Positions 24,724 through 37,383 of a DNA stretch of 64,000 nucleotides are shown here, piece by piece. This DNA is from Theocolax elegans (taxonomy: Eukaryota; Arthropoda; Insecta; Hymenoptera; Cerocephalidae). The translations under genes were made by a program, and so were the position numbers. The stretch lies in NCBI GenBank assembly GCA_026168455.1, contig CM047431.1, forward strand, positions 53,256,029 to 53,320,028, in the 5' to 3' direction. A model generated the notes under the pieces. It searched no databases. It was given only the letters and a program-made list of their open reading frames with translations, and had not been told where the DNA came from. Positions within the stretch are counted from its first letter, which is position 1, and each line of letters starts with the position of its first letter.

Positions 24724-26072
24724 TTAACCCTTGGCTGCCACACTGGGGTATATAAAACGACCCCGATCAATATATTTGGTTATGTATAAAAAAATATAAA
24801 ATTTTTTTCAAGCTAAATATCATTTTTTCATAGTGAGACCCATTTTTATTCCTGAAAAAATTATTAATAATTATTGAAAAAAACCTCTGCTAATTAATTG
24901 GCACGTAGCTTCCTCAAATTAACATGTCGATCCTTTATGTAATATATAACCTCAAATATAGCATTATTTACTTATTTAAAACAAAATATTATTCTTTTCT
25001 GATTGAAACTTATGCAGGTACTTATATAGCTAGCTAAAGAAAAGTAATGTATTTGTGTCATAAAAAAGAGTACACATCTATATGAAAAGTACAATAAAAA
25101 AATTATAAAAATAGAAAAATAAAGGACATTTCGTCAATTCTCAATTAATATTATTCATAATATTCTGTTTCAAATATTTCAAGAATTTTTCTTCATTAGA
25201 AGAAAATTGTGTACAATCAATCTGAATTTTTTATCTACTGGCATAGTACATTTTAGATGACATCAATTAAAATATAAAAATTATTTTTTTTCACTGTTCT
25301 TTAAATTTTTTAAAAATACTAAAAAGTTATTATATTGAACACATAATTATCAATGAATTGACAGCGGTTTTTGTTCATAATAAGAAAATTCTGTTTAATT
25401 AGATTGAATTTTTTTCAACTGACATAAAAAAACTTTTGATGCGATCAATTAAAAATATAAAAAATTATCTTTTTTCACTTTTCTTTGGATTTTCTAAAAA
25501 CATTTTCTTCTAAAGTTAGCTCCACATTAGACTACTTTATAAGTAAGCGAAATTTTAATAAAGTTTACATTTTAGATTATAATTTTTTTCTCAAAAACTA
25601 ATCCATGAAAAATTGAAATTTTTACAGCATAATGCTATTATTATTATGTTCTATTTCCACGATTTTTTGTTCAACATATTTAACCAATTTATTATTTTCA
25701 GAAATATAAGCAATCAAACGTTTTGTACAAAAATATATAATGCCAAATAAATCAAAAACAATAGGGATCGAAAACCAAAAGTCTTTTCCGGAATCCGGAA
25801 AATAAAAAGAAATTATACACGCAAGCTGAACGATATTGACACGTGATAAAAATACGTGATTTCGACTTCTGCCATATTAAAACATACTTATAAGATGTTT
25901 TTAGCGAATCGAAAAAATTGACTATTACAAAGCTTCCTCTATGAGAAAGCAAAATTTTAAATTAACAAAGTCAATGCAGCTGCTTTACAATACAATTTTC
26001 TTACGTTGGAGTACAAAATGCCCCTGTGTGGCAGTTATGTTATTTTAATGAAGTGTGGCTGCTAAGGGTTAA
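24724..26072. mobile_element. piggyBac-like non-autonomous element, ~1.35 kb
   Basis: TTAA at 24724-24727 and 26069-26072 flank inverted ends CCCTTGGCTGCCACACT and AGTGTGGCTGCTAAGGG. A second inverted pair lies just inside (CACACTGGGGTA and TGCCCCTGTGTGG), an arrangement of terminal plus internal repeats known for piggyBac elements. The interior is very AT-rich and carries no transposase; the 66-codon minus frame at 25752-25952 shows no DDD motif. A piece of its interior recurs at 29147-29265. Confidence 0.8.
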
Positions 26073-27106
26073 AAAAATCCTCGGAAAATGTATTTACATT
26101 TAGGTATAGTTTGTTTGTGTATATATGTGTGTCGCAATCGTCCAAGATTTTACAATGAAAAAAAAGAAGTAAATGTATTGGTAATAAAAGTTTATTGATT
26201 TTTTTTCATTTATTAAAAAATGTTTCAAGTAGTAAAACGTAATTCGTAGCAAAAATTGTAAATAAAACCGTAGGTAGCTCTCGAAAAGTATAAAAAAAAG
26301 AGAATACGTACATGTAGATCAACATTGATTTTCATTTTAGAATTGTTTTGTTAATTAATATTTTAACCGACCTAGCCTTTATTTATCTAATGTTTTCATT
26401 TAAATTCAATTAAGACAACTAATTCTATTTCCAAGGATAAAAAAGCGGCTAGCAATTAAAATTACAATTATCATCACTGCGTTTAAAAATGATATATTCT
26501 ATTTATAGGACTCAATATATACGTATATACCGTTTTACATTGTGTACCAGAAATTATTGTCTGAACAGCCAGTTTGCAAATGTAAAATATAAAAATATAT
26601 ACCGCGAATAATTAACACATTTAGATAATAATTAGTATTAATTTTACCGCGCGGTAATTAAACATACTTCGTTGAAGCTTTATACACCTCGTATTTTCTT
26701 ATACGTCGTTTCTTTCGGTTTACTTTTTTTTTGTTTCGCGATTTAACAAACTGCATTTATATAAATATATATAATTTTAAATATCAACCTAAAAGTCAAT
26801 TGTAATTCGGATAACTTTTATGTTTTATCGTTTGCACGACATTTGAATACTTTAATAAACTTCACCACGAAACGAAAAGATATCTATGCGTCAGGTTGTT
26901 TCAACACATGCAATTTGTCTACAATATAACGCCGGATTTATCAATTTAAATGCGGACAAAAATATTCTATACTCCTGTGGTTTTATACGTCCAAATTGTA
27001 CTACGATATATATATCTAAAGATGTAATAGATCCGTACACGCGTATACGCATATATATATAGATTGATCCGTGATTGTAAAAAATTAAATTTGTTTTCGC
27101 AGTGTA

Positions 27107-27297
27107 CTCTCTAAAAGTAAATTAGTGAACAAAATCAGTATTGAAAAATTGATAAGTAGGTCAATAATTTTTAGTGAATATTCAGTAATTCATTAGTAAA
27201 TATAAATAATTGAATAATTAATCATCGGAAAATTTACTTATCATTCAGTAAAAAAAAAAAAAAAAATCAATAATTTTCACTAATTTATTTTTAGAGA
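27107..27297. mobile_element. Small MITE
   Basis: Inverted ends TCTCTAAAAGTAAATTAGTG and CACTAATTTATTTTTAGAGA enclose about 150 bp of AT-rich sequence with an A17 run. The element is non-coding. Confidence 0.6.
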
Positions 27298-27527
27298 AAA
27301 TCGAATAGATTACTCCTTCGTTTAATTTAAAATCGATTATATGTCTTTCTTTTTAACTAAATATTACCGATCAAAATTATTTTCTCAATTATTATTAAAA
27401 ATATTATTTTTTCTTAAAAAAATCAAAACGTTGGGCACTTTCTTATATTTTAAGCTATCTATATGGATTGGTACAGATTCCTGTTATTTGGGTCTGACAT
27501 CGCGTTAAAGGGAGTCCGTACTGATTA

Positions 27528-27712
27528 CAGATTTTTGCAATTAATTTTTCAAATACAGTTTTTAATTTTTATTTTCACTACATTTTTTTAGCACACGCAC
27601 AATTGTTACACATCGTAGAATGTGCCTTAACTCAAACAATTGAACAAATATGGAAATTAAATGATAAATTTGAAAAATCTATTAATGTCGGTAAGTGTGT
27701 ATTTTAAATGAA
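27528..27712. repeat. Dispersed repeat, copy related to 63768-63915
   Basis: Shares in order ACAGATTTTTGCA, TTTTTAATTTTT, AATGTGCCT, TTTGAAAAATC and GTCGGTAAGTGTG with the window's right end. No coding is visible. The family is unknown; it could be part of a longer element that runs off the window in the second copy. Confidence 0.55.
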
Positions 27713-27726
27713 GGTACTTCATCTCT

Positions 27727-28024
27727 TTAAGGAAATTGTATACTCAATATTTACCGACCGAGTCAATAGAGATGAAAAAATGATTCTGGTTAAATATAAA
27801 TAAAGCAAATAGTGCAAAATAAAGACATCATTGCCCTTCCTTTGACTATTATCGATCACTGTGTAAATTTTCAAATAAGAATAATGTTGCGTTAAAATCC
27901 ATAATAGTCAAAAAAAGGTAATGATATCTTTATTTTGTACAATTTGCTTGATATATTTAACTAGAACAATTTTTTCATCTCTATTGACTCGGTTGGTAAA
28001 TAACTGAGTATCGCATCTTCTTAA
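27727..28024. mobile_element. TTAA-flanked foldback MITE
   Basis: TTAA at 27727-27730 and 28021-28024. Left-arm ACCGACCGAGTCAATAGAGA and AATAAAGACATCATTGCCC are mirrored on the right by TCTCTATTGACTCGGTTGGT and GGTAATGATATCTTTATT. The ends (GGAAATTGTATACTC / GAGTATCGCATCTTC) resemble the GGGGATGTGATAC ends of the 55047 family. It is about 298 bp and non-coding. Confidence 0.7.
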
Positions 28025-31000
28025 CAGACGATACCGATAAATATTCGTTCGTTAATAGTTGTGATTCTGATGGTTGAGGTTGAATGACCTCATTCACGAA
28101 AATAATTTGTTTCTCTTACGTTAAATCATACTGGTAATATCGTAAGATGCTAATCCCTGTGGTCTGTCTTTGATCAATATTCGAAATGATGAACGCTCTT
28201 TGGATAAAGCGTTTAACTCTTCGACTTTATTTTTATTCTTCTTCTCGGTTTAACCGCGGATTATTTTTGGTTCGCTGTTTTTATTCTTGGCATATATATA
28301 TCAACAACTTGTGTCTTTTTTTTCCTCTATATAGACGAGCTCGTCTTTCTTTTTATAGACGCGTGTGGGCTTGATTAAATTGCAAATCGGATCGACTTTT
28401 TGCTTGTTTATACTTTTCTCTATAATCCTGGTGTTTCTTTTTTGTATTGTATACACTATGCATTTTGCATTACGTTTGACTTGGACTTCGAATTCCAGAG
28501 TTGAAATATATAAGAATACTCCAGATTTTCCGCATACCGTCGGATGTATTCTTAGGTGCGCGTGCCAAAGTATTCCTTGTTTAGAAATGGATTCGTAGTC
28601 TTATTTTATTTCTACATATATATATGTAGGTTAAACCGGGATGTCAATTGTTTTATTACACTGGACGGAGAGAAAGAAATAGGATATAAGATGTTGCGTT
28701 AAAAATAACTATTCTAAGGTTATGCGTGCATTATTTTATTCAAGTCATTTTCATTTCAATTAGTAAATTCTTACTGTTGACAATTCATAGAAATAGTCAG
28801 TAAAAATAACAAATTGTATATGTTGTGTTGAAAATAATTTTTCTCGGTACTCGTGCGTGAAAGCGTTTATATTATACACACGCGGCACGTATTAATTTCG
28901 CAACATATTATACATTTTTAATTATTTAAAACTATAGTTAGAAGATATTTTTCAAAGTGACCCGAAAACATTTACCTTGTATATACCCTTGAACATTTTG
29001 TAATTCAACGGTGTTTAATTTTTCATACGAATAATTATACGATCTTTTGTACTGTCAATAGTAATTATTTTTGCACAATTTTACAATTTTATTTACGGAA
29101 AAAATAGGAATAGTTTGAAATAATTAAAGTGTGTGTGTGTGTGTGTAGTAAAAAAAGTACACATATGTATGCAAAATGTAATAAAAAAATTATAATAAAG
29201 GTCATTTTGTCAATTTTCAATTAATATTATTCATAATCTTCTCTTTCAAATATTCCAAGAAGAAATAAAAAAAATAGGAATACTTGCTTTTTTCGCCAAG
29301 GGATCAGTTGCACACGAATATAGTATATTTTATTAGTATTTTCTTCTTATTTATAAAGGAACAGGACTTTGAATACAACTAATCATACGTAACTTTATAT
29401 TATGTGAATCTTACTATTATACAAACGTTTGATGCACTTAAATAATGAAGACATTTTGATTTACCATTGTGTAATTATTGTTAATTTAGTAAAATGTACG
29501 ACTTACATGTTATAAGAATAGCTGAAAAAATAAATATTTGTTCAAATTCTTCTAGATTAAGGTAAATCGCTGGTCCTACAATCAGAAAAAGCATAATCAA
29601 GAAACTTTTGAAAATACTTGCGTTGCCTTTTCTATAACTTTATCAATTTTTTTTATTTTCCTAGAATTTTACTCTAAAATTATATCCTTATCAAGTAAAT
29701 TTTTTTTGCGTTGAAAACATTATGTTATACTAATTGTTGCTAAAAATACATCTCACATAACGCTTAGAAAGAAGTTTTTGGTAATTTCAGCTTCCATCGA
29801 CATTTTATTTATCAATACTGACTATTAATTATATAGCAGAGGTTACAATAAAATATCGCGATAAATTTTGATTTTTTACTACTAGACTTTTCTAGTTGAG
29901 AAAAATTATTTAATTCAAATATATTAATTTTAGTCTATATATGCATCCCCGAAACATAGTAATTTGCGCATTTATGTATGCCAATTTCGCATCCTTTTTC
30001 GAGAAACTCTAATACGTTCAACAAATTGTTTATTATATTTCTTTCATACAACTGTTATCTGTCCACGTGACATAATTCTTCTTATCAATATACTTGTTTT
30101 TATTTAAAACGGTCAGTATATCAACGTGCCGATTTCGGTAACATATTCGTGTCTAAAATATATACACCTATAGAATTTTCAACTGTCATTACATAACAAA
30201 AATTATAATATTTTATTTATTATTGAACATATTTTAATAAAACACAATATTTTAGTTTACGCGTGGATAATCTCAAAATGAATATTCTAGTTCATAGTAT
30301 TTTTATTCGTAAAAGAAAAATTACTTACACGACGTGTATTTCTTTTATTATTTAAGAAGTATAAGCAGTAATAATAATGCGAATGTATATTCGTTTACAA
30401 TGAAAAAAAGTTACTTTCTATTTAATATTCGATCACGAAATTAAATTAGAGGCTATATATATAATATTTTGTAGAATACGAAAGATATAAAATAATTTAA
30501 CGATTTGGAAGACGGTGACTTTGCGAACAAAGTCGAACATCTAATTCACCGTGAACATTTTCGTTTTATACACACCAAGATGTTTTTCAATAATTAGCTT
30601 TATAACAAGACGTTTAATGCGCTCCGCAGTTATCAAAGTACCTTAAATAATGAGCTTTTAAAGTTTTCATTTAACTATCACTCTTTGTGGCTCGGGATAT
30701 TAATTATTTCGACGTAAAATTTAATGCGATTCGAACGAATTACTTTACGTACATATAATTACGCGGCCGCGCGCAGTTTACGAGATATAATCAAAATTTT
30801 TAATGCGCTCTTTACCATTTTTTTTTATTTCAATAATCCGCACGTAGCGCTTTTGGTTAACTAGTTGTTAAATTATGTGTAACAATTGCTATTGCGTGTA
30901 TACAATCGAGATTACGAAAAGAGCGATATCGCTTCTTTTTTTTTTCTTGTCGCGGTATTCGAATTAAAACGGGTATTTAATTTATTTATTATTAAATTCC

Positions 31001-31363
31001 ACTCTATAGAAATTTAAATTTCACCGCTTAGTCGCCTCTAAAAATAAGCGCGAACGTGTACACTTTCTTATTATTTTTCCTTTAATCTCGTTGTTTCGTG
31101 CGGTCGTTAGGTGTTATTATTGTTAAGGCTTTAACGTCGAAGTGCTTTAAGAATATACTCAAATCTCATTTGCATAGGTAAAGTTTCGCTATGTTAATTG
31201 AAAGAGCGCGCGAGAACTGTTTCTTCCTCGTAAAGATACGCGAATTTAAATGACTCGAGTAGTGCTAATTGAGTTAATGGTTGGAACTTTATTCGAAAGG
31301 TTATACATTACTTTTAATTTTCAAATTTATATCGTAATATATTATAAGATATTTATGTGAGTT

Positions 31364-31366
<3 letters not shown>
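28025..31366. other. AT-rich DNA, no gene seen
   Basis: Apart from a short (TG) run near 29130 and the repeat fragment at 29147-29265, nothing is recognisable. A purine/CpG-richer stretch near 30760-31260 is unremarkable. Confidence 0.5.
29147..29265. repeat. Fragment of the interior of the 24724-26072 element
   Basis: AGTACACATATGTATG, then ATTATAATAAAGGTCATTTT and ATTAATATTATTCATAATCT match the segment at about 25068-25195 with scattered differences. No element ends are present. Confidence 0.6.

Positions 31367-31442
<76 letters not shown>
31367..31442. repeat. (TA)n-(TG)n compound microsatellite
   Basis: About 14 TA units, an ATGTATATATG junction, then about 19 TG units. Confidence 0.95.
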
Positions 31443-31446
<4 letters not shown>

Positions 31447-32702
31447 ACATATTCACATTTTATACGTCAAGTACCATTGTTTTCTCACGTGGATCGTTTA
31501 CGATTTTATTATTGCAAATTATCGTTATTTCCGTGGATGCAAATTAAACGAATCGTCGACACTTCTAATCGATGGGACAAACAAATTTTTCGCTTTACAA
31601 AGTTTCCTGGATTTACTTTGACTCGGGGAAATCCACAAATAAATTTCGGGACGTCGAAATCTTTGCTAAGTGGATTCAGGCGTTTGGTCTCCTTTACGGA
31701 AAAAAGGGTATAATGAGAAGAAGAAGAAAAAGAAGAAAAAGAAAGGGGGTCGCAAAGTCTCTAATTACGAGACTTAGATTGCTTTTTCGTACTCGGAACT
31801 CGATTAGACGCAAAAAAAAACGGATATCAAGAGACCCATTATATGAGAATATCAACAGGTTGCATTCCGCACAGATTCTTTCTCTTCTTTTATCCTTTCG
31901 CGTATAATATTTGCGCGTTGACTATCTTATTCTATTTTTTTTTAAATTCTCAAGTATATAATATATAAGACACCTTTGTTACAAATGATATTTTCTCGTT
32001 AATTGAAATGTTTTTGGAATATTTAAAACAGTGAAATACTCGAGTGGTCGATATCAAGATCCGGTCTGACAAATCGAATTAATCCACTTAATACTAATCG
32101 ACTTTACGAATTATTAAATAAATCCGAATATTATTGATAAACGTTTATCTACATTTATATTGTTGCGTAAGCGTGATACTCGTAAGAGAAATTTCTAAGA
32201 AATATCAAATTAACAACACGATATATATATACGCGACACGTTTGAGACCATCTCGCAGAAAACTCGTTAGTCGCGTAAATATAACGGCACGGTAAACAAA
32301 ATCGAGTAAAAATATGTATATATATGTATAGAGGAAAGGCGACGGTTGACGCGACGGCTAATGAAAGTATCGAACGTGTCAAAAACCAAGTTTTCAGATC
32401 GAACGTGAATGGAAATTCAAATTAACTTGAGAACCTTACCATTTTCACGTTACTTAGGATTTCGCAGTTTCTTTTTATTAAATTGACATATCAATGCAAT
32501 TATACGCGGAATTTATTTATTTTTATTTTAAATGTACATATCGCAGTAATAATAATATCGATATCACTTGTCAATTTCATTTTTAAAAGAAACTATTATA
32601 ATTATTAATTGATTAGCCGTCGTGAAAGCGCGTATTGTAGCAATTATTATGTGCAACTGTACTCTCGAAAATGGGATGTTAACTCTGTACGTACATATAT
32701 TT

Positions 32703-33040
32703 TCCACCATGATCATCTAAAAATTCTACTTTATTAACCTCTACGAATGGAGTAATATTGCATTTTATTCCTTCGATTACTTTTACCCCGTAGACCATTT
32801 TCTTCATCGTAGACCCTCTTTTTTGTTTTGAACACTTAGTTCAGCCTTTTTATATAAATTACAACGTTAAAATTTTTTTTATTTCAAATTAAATATATCA
32901 AAAAACTTTAGAATAAAGAAGAAATTGAGAAATTAAAAAAAATAAATTGTTATTGCAAAAAGTGACTTTTTAAATGATTAGGGTGAAAAATTTTATATGC
33001 ACAGTTCGGGAGTAAATAGACGAGTATTCCCTTGAATCGG
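32703..33040. repeat. Dispersed repeat, copy related to 39286-39530
   Basis: ATCATCTAAAAATTCTACTT, AACCTCTACGAA, AAATGATTAGGGT, TTTTATATGCAC and GGGAGTAAATAGACGA recur in the same order at 39286-39530. This copy carries extra sequence in the middle. It is non-coding and the family is not recognised. Confidence 0.6.
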
Positions 33041-34559
33041 ACTGAATATAATCATTGTCAAATTCAATTTGTACGCACAAACATATTCAATACGTAAATT
33101 ATATGCACAAGCTTTTTATTAGATTAAAATATTATTTTGAAATTTTGCACCGAAATTATCATAAAATTATTCTGATACATCCAGTGTTTTATATATTTCA
33201 AAATACGCATCGCGATTCGAACTTATAAAATTGCGGAAAATTGAAAATTCTTCGTTTTGAATATTTAAATACGGTATAGTCGACCTTGTTTCACGTATAA
33301 TAACCATTACACATTTTACGCGTAAAAATTAATTTTATTACGTATAATATTTTATAATTTAAGTATTATTTACGCAGACAGTTAACGTGGCGAATTTTTG
33401 TAAAATTACTACAACCAACTGCGGCAGAATAATTAGACGCTTGCGTTCGCGAACTTGCACATCAAGTTGGTTTAAAATAATTATTCCACATTTGCATCTT
33501 ACCTCCCGTTTTTACAATTGCAGTACGATAATATATGTGACAATTTAATATTTCAATAAATTTTGCAAAATAATTGTCAACGCAACAAATTAATTATAAT
33601 TACAGGGTATACTGACGTACTTTGCCTTCGCGTGCGTATATATACATATACGTCAGTCTGCAAGCGCAGATGTAACAATTATCACTACATATATGTACGT
33701 GTAACGTTGTCATTACCTCGTAAAACAAACAAAAAATTATTTAGTATCAGTAAAATAAATAACAAATTACAAAGAGAATAAAATTTTTATCCTATATATC
33801 TGGCAATCTTTTTAACGAAATATAGAAAAAGAAAGAAAGAAAAGGAGGAATGTTCGATTTTATCTTTTATTTACGCGTCGTTAGCATTCGTAAGCGATTA
33901 CTTATTTAGGTTAGTATCAACGTGATCGCGCATACGAATTTTCCTCGTTACTAAATATTTCGTTTGGCGCGACTTGTTTTTACCCCTCGGATATACACAA
34001 GGAAAAATATGTATATATATATGTATGTGTGTGTGCGTGTGTATTGTTGCACCAACGCGAGAATATGAATTTTTCACGCAGTATGAAATATTAACTGCAA
34101 CTATGAGGAACTTAAATAAAATAATATGGATTTTCGATGTTTCGTTTATTTTTCTAATCCTCGTAAAATCTCTATTCGTATATATATACATATATATACA
34201 AAATGTTTATTTCATTTTTTTATATGTATATATACGTGACCTAACCTGAAAATAAACGTTATGTAAAGTTGTGCATATCTTAATAAAAGCCATATTTCGT
34301 TTGTCGCTCAAAGACAAAATAAGAAATCGTACTCCTTTATCAAGATAAAAATGCCTCGATCTCGGAAAAATTTTCTTTGACGCGAGAGAAAAGGAAGAAG
34401 CAGCTGATCAATCGAAAATCTAGAAAAGATCACATTTTATACGCGACTAAAAGAGGCTAGGGATTTTCTATCTAGTATTACATACACACACATATATTTA
34501 TATTTGACTTTTCTTACGCGCTTGTCAGTACCATTGGTACATAGAAAATGAAATATTTT

Positions 34560-34598
<39 letters not shown>

Positions 34599-36387
34599 AT
34601 ACAACAATAATTTCGTTTTTGTCGACTACCCATGTACATATATAAGGTCACGTTTGTTTAGATTTTCTATTTGCTCTTTCCATTCTCTTGTTTGATTGTC
34701 AATTGTACCGTTGCATATATATGAGAATTTTATTTTTTTATGCAATACGTTCGTTAATTTCCGACGGTACAAACATTCGACTGTAATGAAATACATAGAT
34801 AATTGATACCGACGGCTTGATACGTAAAATCATAAATAAACCACGTAAGACGCGCGGTATTATCGCAACGGTAAGATCGGATGTTTAACGAAAATTACAT
34901 TTGTAGATTGAAAGTGGAACCCTCGTAAACCTAAACAATGTGTAAATAATAAAGTAGACATCGACATTCGAAAGAAAGTGTACACACCAAATGTCACGAC
35001 TAATAAAGGAAAAATAGAGACGAGGTTAATTCAACCCACATCAGGAAGCTTAGATTAGATTCGGAAAAAGATCAAGGGGAAGAAGGAAAAAAATTTTTTT
35101 TCTTTCGACTCTCATCATTTTTCGTATAATTCGTCGCTTTCACAAACGAAACCTAATCATATTTATATGGAGTTGATCATTTTCGTTCCTCTACTCGGTC
35201 AGATTTATCGATCGTTATGTAATTATACGGTAAGTCCGAGGTTACGATTTAATTAATTTTAACGTACAATTGTTACGGCTCGGATATACTTTCCGTTTGA
35301 AATTTCTTTACGCTTTGAGGTCAAAAATGAATTTTTTTCTTACTGGTCACTTAAATTGTTTCAATTTTTATCAAGATAACGCAATATACGTTCTATAAAT
35401 TTTTTCGAGTGATATATTACTCAGAGTCAAAATTGAGTGAATCGAATACTATCAGAATATTATTCTATTCATTGTTTTAATTAAATAGCCAAAAAAATGT
35501 GCTTATTGTTAGACTTATGATTTTTCTCTCCAATTTATAGCTATTTATTGAAGTAAAATATAAATTTTCTTCGGTTTATTTTTTTTTTTATTGCGTTATT
35601 GGAAAACTGTATATTGACAATTATTATAAAAATTATTATTATCTATCAGTAACATGTTACGAATGATTTATCAATATTTATTATATATGTGCTAGAATTT
35701 ATGTGTACAAAAATTGAATAACATTACAATTTTTACCATATTAAGAAAACCTTCTCCGTGCAGATCAAATTTGATTTTTTAATCCAGTTATTACTTATAA
35801 AAGTCTATTATTAAAAATAGCTAAGATGAAAATATGTCATTATTACGCTAACTTTAGCGAATAATCCAAATATGATACCAATCAGTTATAAGCAAAGTAT
35901 AGTAAACGAAGATTGTGCAACTTTAGGGATCTATAGAAATTTTTAATTTTTTAACGATTTTTAGAAAAAAAAATTTTCTTGAGGGAATATAACGGGAATA
36001 TAACGACCAAGGAGATATAACCCAAAATTAATATAAAAATAAGTTTTATTTTCGAAATTTATATTTTATTTTACATATTTGGTCATTAAACTTAAATAAA
36101 GAAATAATGACTCTAAGAATTACGTAATTTATCTTTTCCGAGTGAAAAATTCTTTGATTCGAGAGAAAATTTCATTGTGACACGTATTCAGTTTTACTAA
36201 CTTTTTTACACTCTAACGAATTTAAGAGAGTAAATAAAGAGAAAATGTATTATTTTCTATTATTTAACGCAGTGTCCAGGTTGAATTGAACAAGACACCT
36301 TGTTTCTGAAGCTCGAGGTGGCGGTAATTGAAGTAAATTTTAACAAACGTCCGTCGTAACTAAAATTCTATTTGCGAATATATATAT
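33041..36387. other. AT-rich DNA, no gene seen
   Basis: Only a CT microsatellite (34563-34596) and TA runs are recognisable. Open frames here are short and rich in Tyr/Ile from TA repeats. Confidence 0.5.
34563..34596. repeat. (CT)n microsatellite
   Basis: About 17 uninterrupted CT units. Confidence 0.95.
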
Positions 36388-37383
36388 GGGGTATTCCACG
36401 TGAAGTGGTCCGATCAAAATTTTAAAATGCCCCAAATTTTGGGTACACATTGCAAATGTTTTTCAGAATACAGAAAAAAATTTTTAGGTACTGGAATTTA
36501 TTAGTTCAAAAGTTATTCTAACCTCAAAAAGTGAACTTTTTCCAGTTTTTTTCAACACCAGCTGGGTTCATCGCTATTTAACTCAAAATCTATCAACTTT
36601 TACTATAGAACATTATATGTAACATTCGTTGCTAATTATGTCTAGAATTTATCCTTCTGGGTTAGAATTTCTAATTTCAAGGTAAATGTTAGATAAACTA
36701 CATGTCAATATTCAACTTAAAAAAAATCTAACTTCGCCACAATTGATTTTTTTATCCAAAAGTCCAAAAGAAAGCTTGGAGCAATACCTTTCAAATGGTC
36801 TGTAGCATTTTTATGGCCTTCAATTCTGCAAAAAGTTATGATAATTTAAAGAAAGACGAAATTTTTTTAAAAATTTAAATGGGAAATACCATGTTAATTT
36901 TTGTGAATTTTTTGTCTTTCTTTAAATTATCATAACTTTTTGCAGAATTGAAGGCCATAAAAATGCTACAGACCATTTGAAAGGTATTGCTCCAAGCTTT
37001 CTTTTGGACTTTTGGATAAAAAAATCAATTGTGGCGAAGTTAGATTTTTTTTAAGTTGAATATTGACATGTAGTTTATCTAACATTTACCTTGAAATTAG
37101 AAATTCTAACCCAGAAGGATAAATTCTAGACATAATTAGCAACGAATGTTACATATAATGTTGTATAGTAAAAGTTGATAGATTTTGAGTTAAATAGCGA
37201 TGAACCCAGCTGGTGTTGAAAAAAACTGGAAAAAGTTCACTTTTTGAGGTTAGAATAACTTTTGAACTAATAAATTCCAGTACCTAAAAATTTTTTTCTG
37301 TATTCTGAAAAACATTTGCAATGTGTACCCAAAATTTGGGGCATTTTAAAATTTTGATCGGACCACTTCACGTGGAATGCCCC
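36388..37383. mobile_element. 996-bp palindromic foldback element with two 470-bp arms
   Basis: Arms 36388-36857 and 36914-37383 are reverse complements in exact register without any indel, separated by 56 bp. I noticed only about two mismatches (GGGGTATTCC versus GGGGCATTCC at the tips, and one near 36606/37165). The ends are GGGGTATTCCACGTGAAGTG and its complement, and TA-rich DNA flanks both sides. There is no coding capacity. A heavily diverged relative lies at 56490-57285, so this is a mobile family rather than a local inversion. In the proposed intron it would be transcribed into a long hairpin. Confidence 0.85.

Noticed and set aside
31357..31907. 118- and 111-codon + frames
   Set aside because: The first starts in a TA/TG microsatellite and the second depends on an AAGAAG purine tract, so both are low-complexity products.
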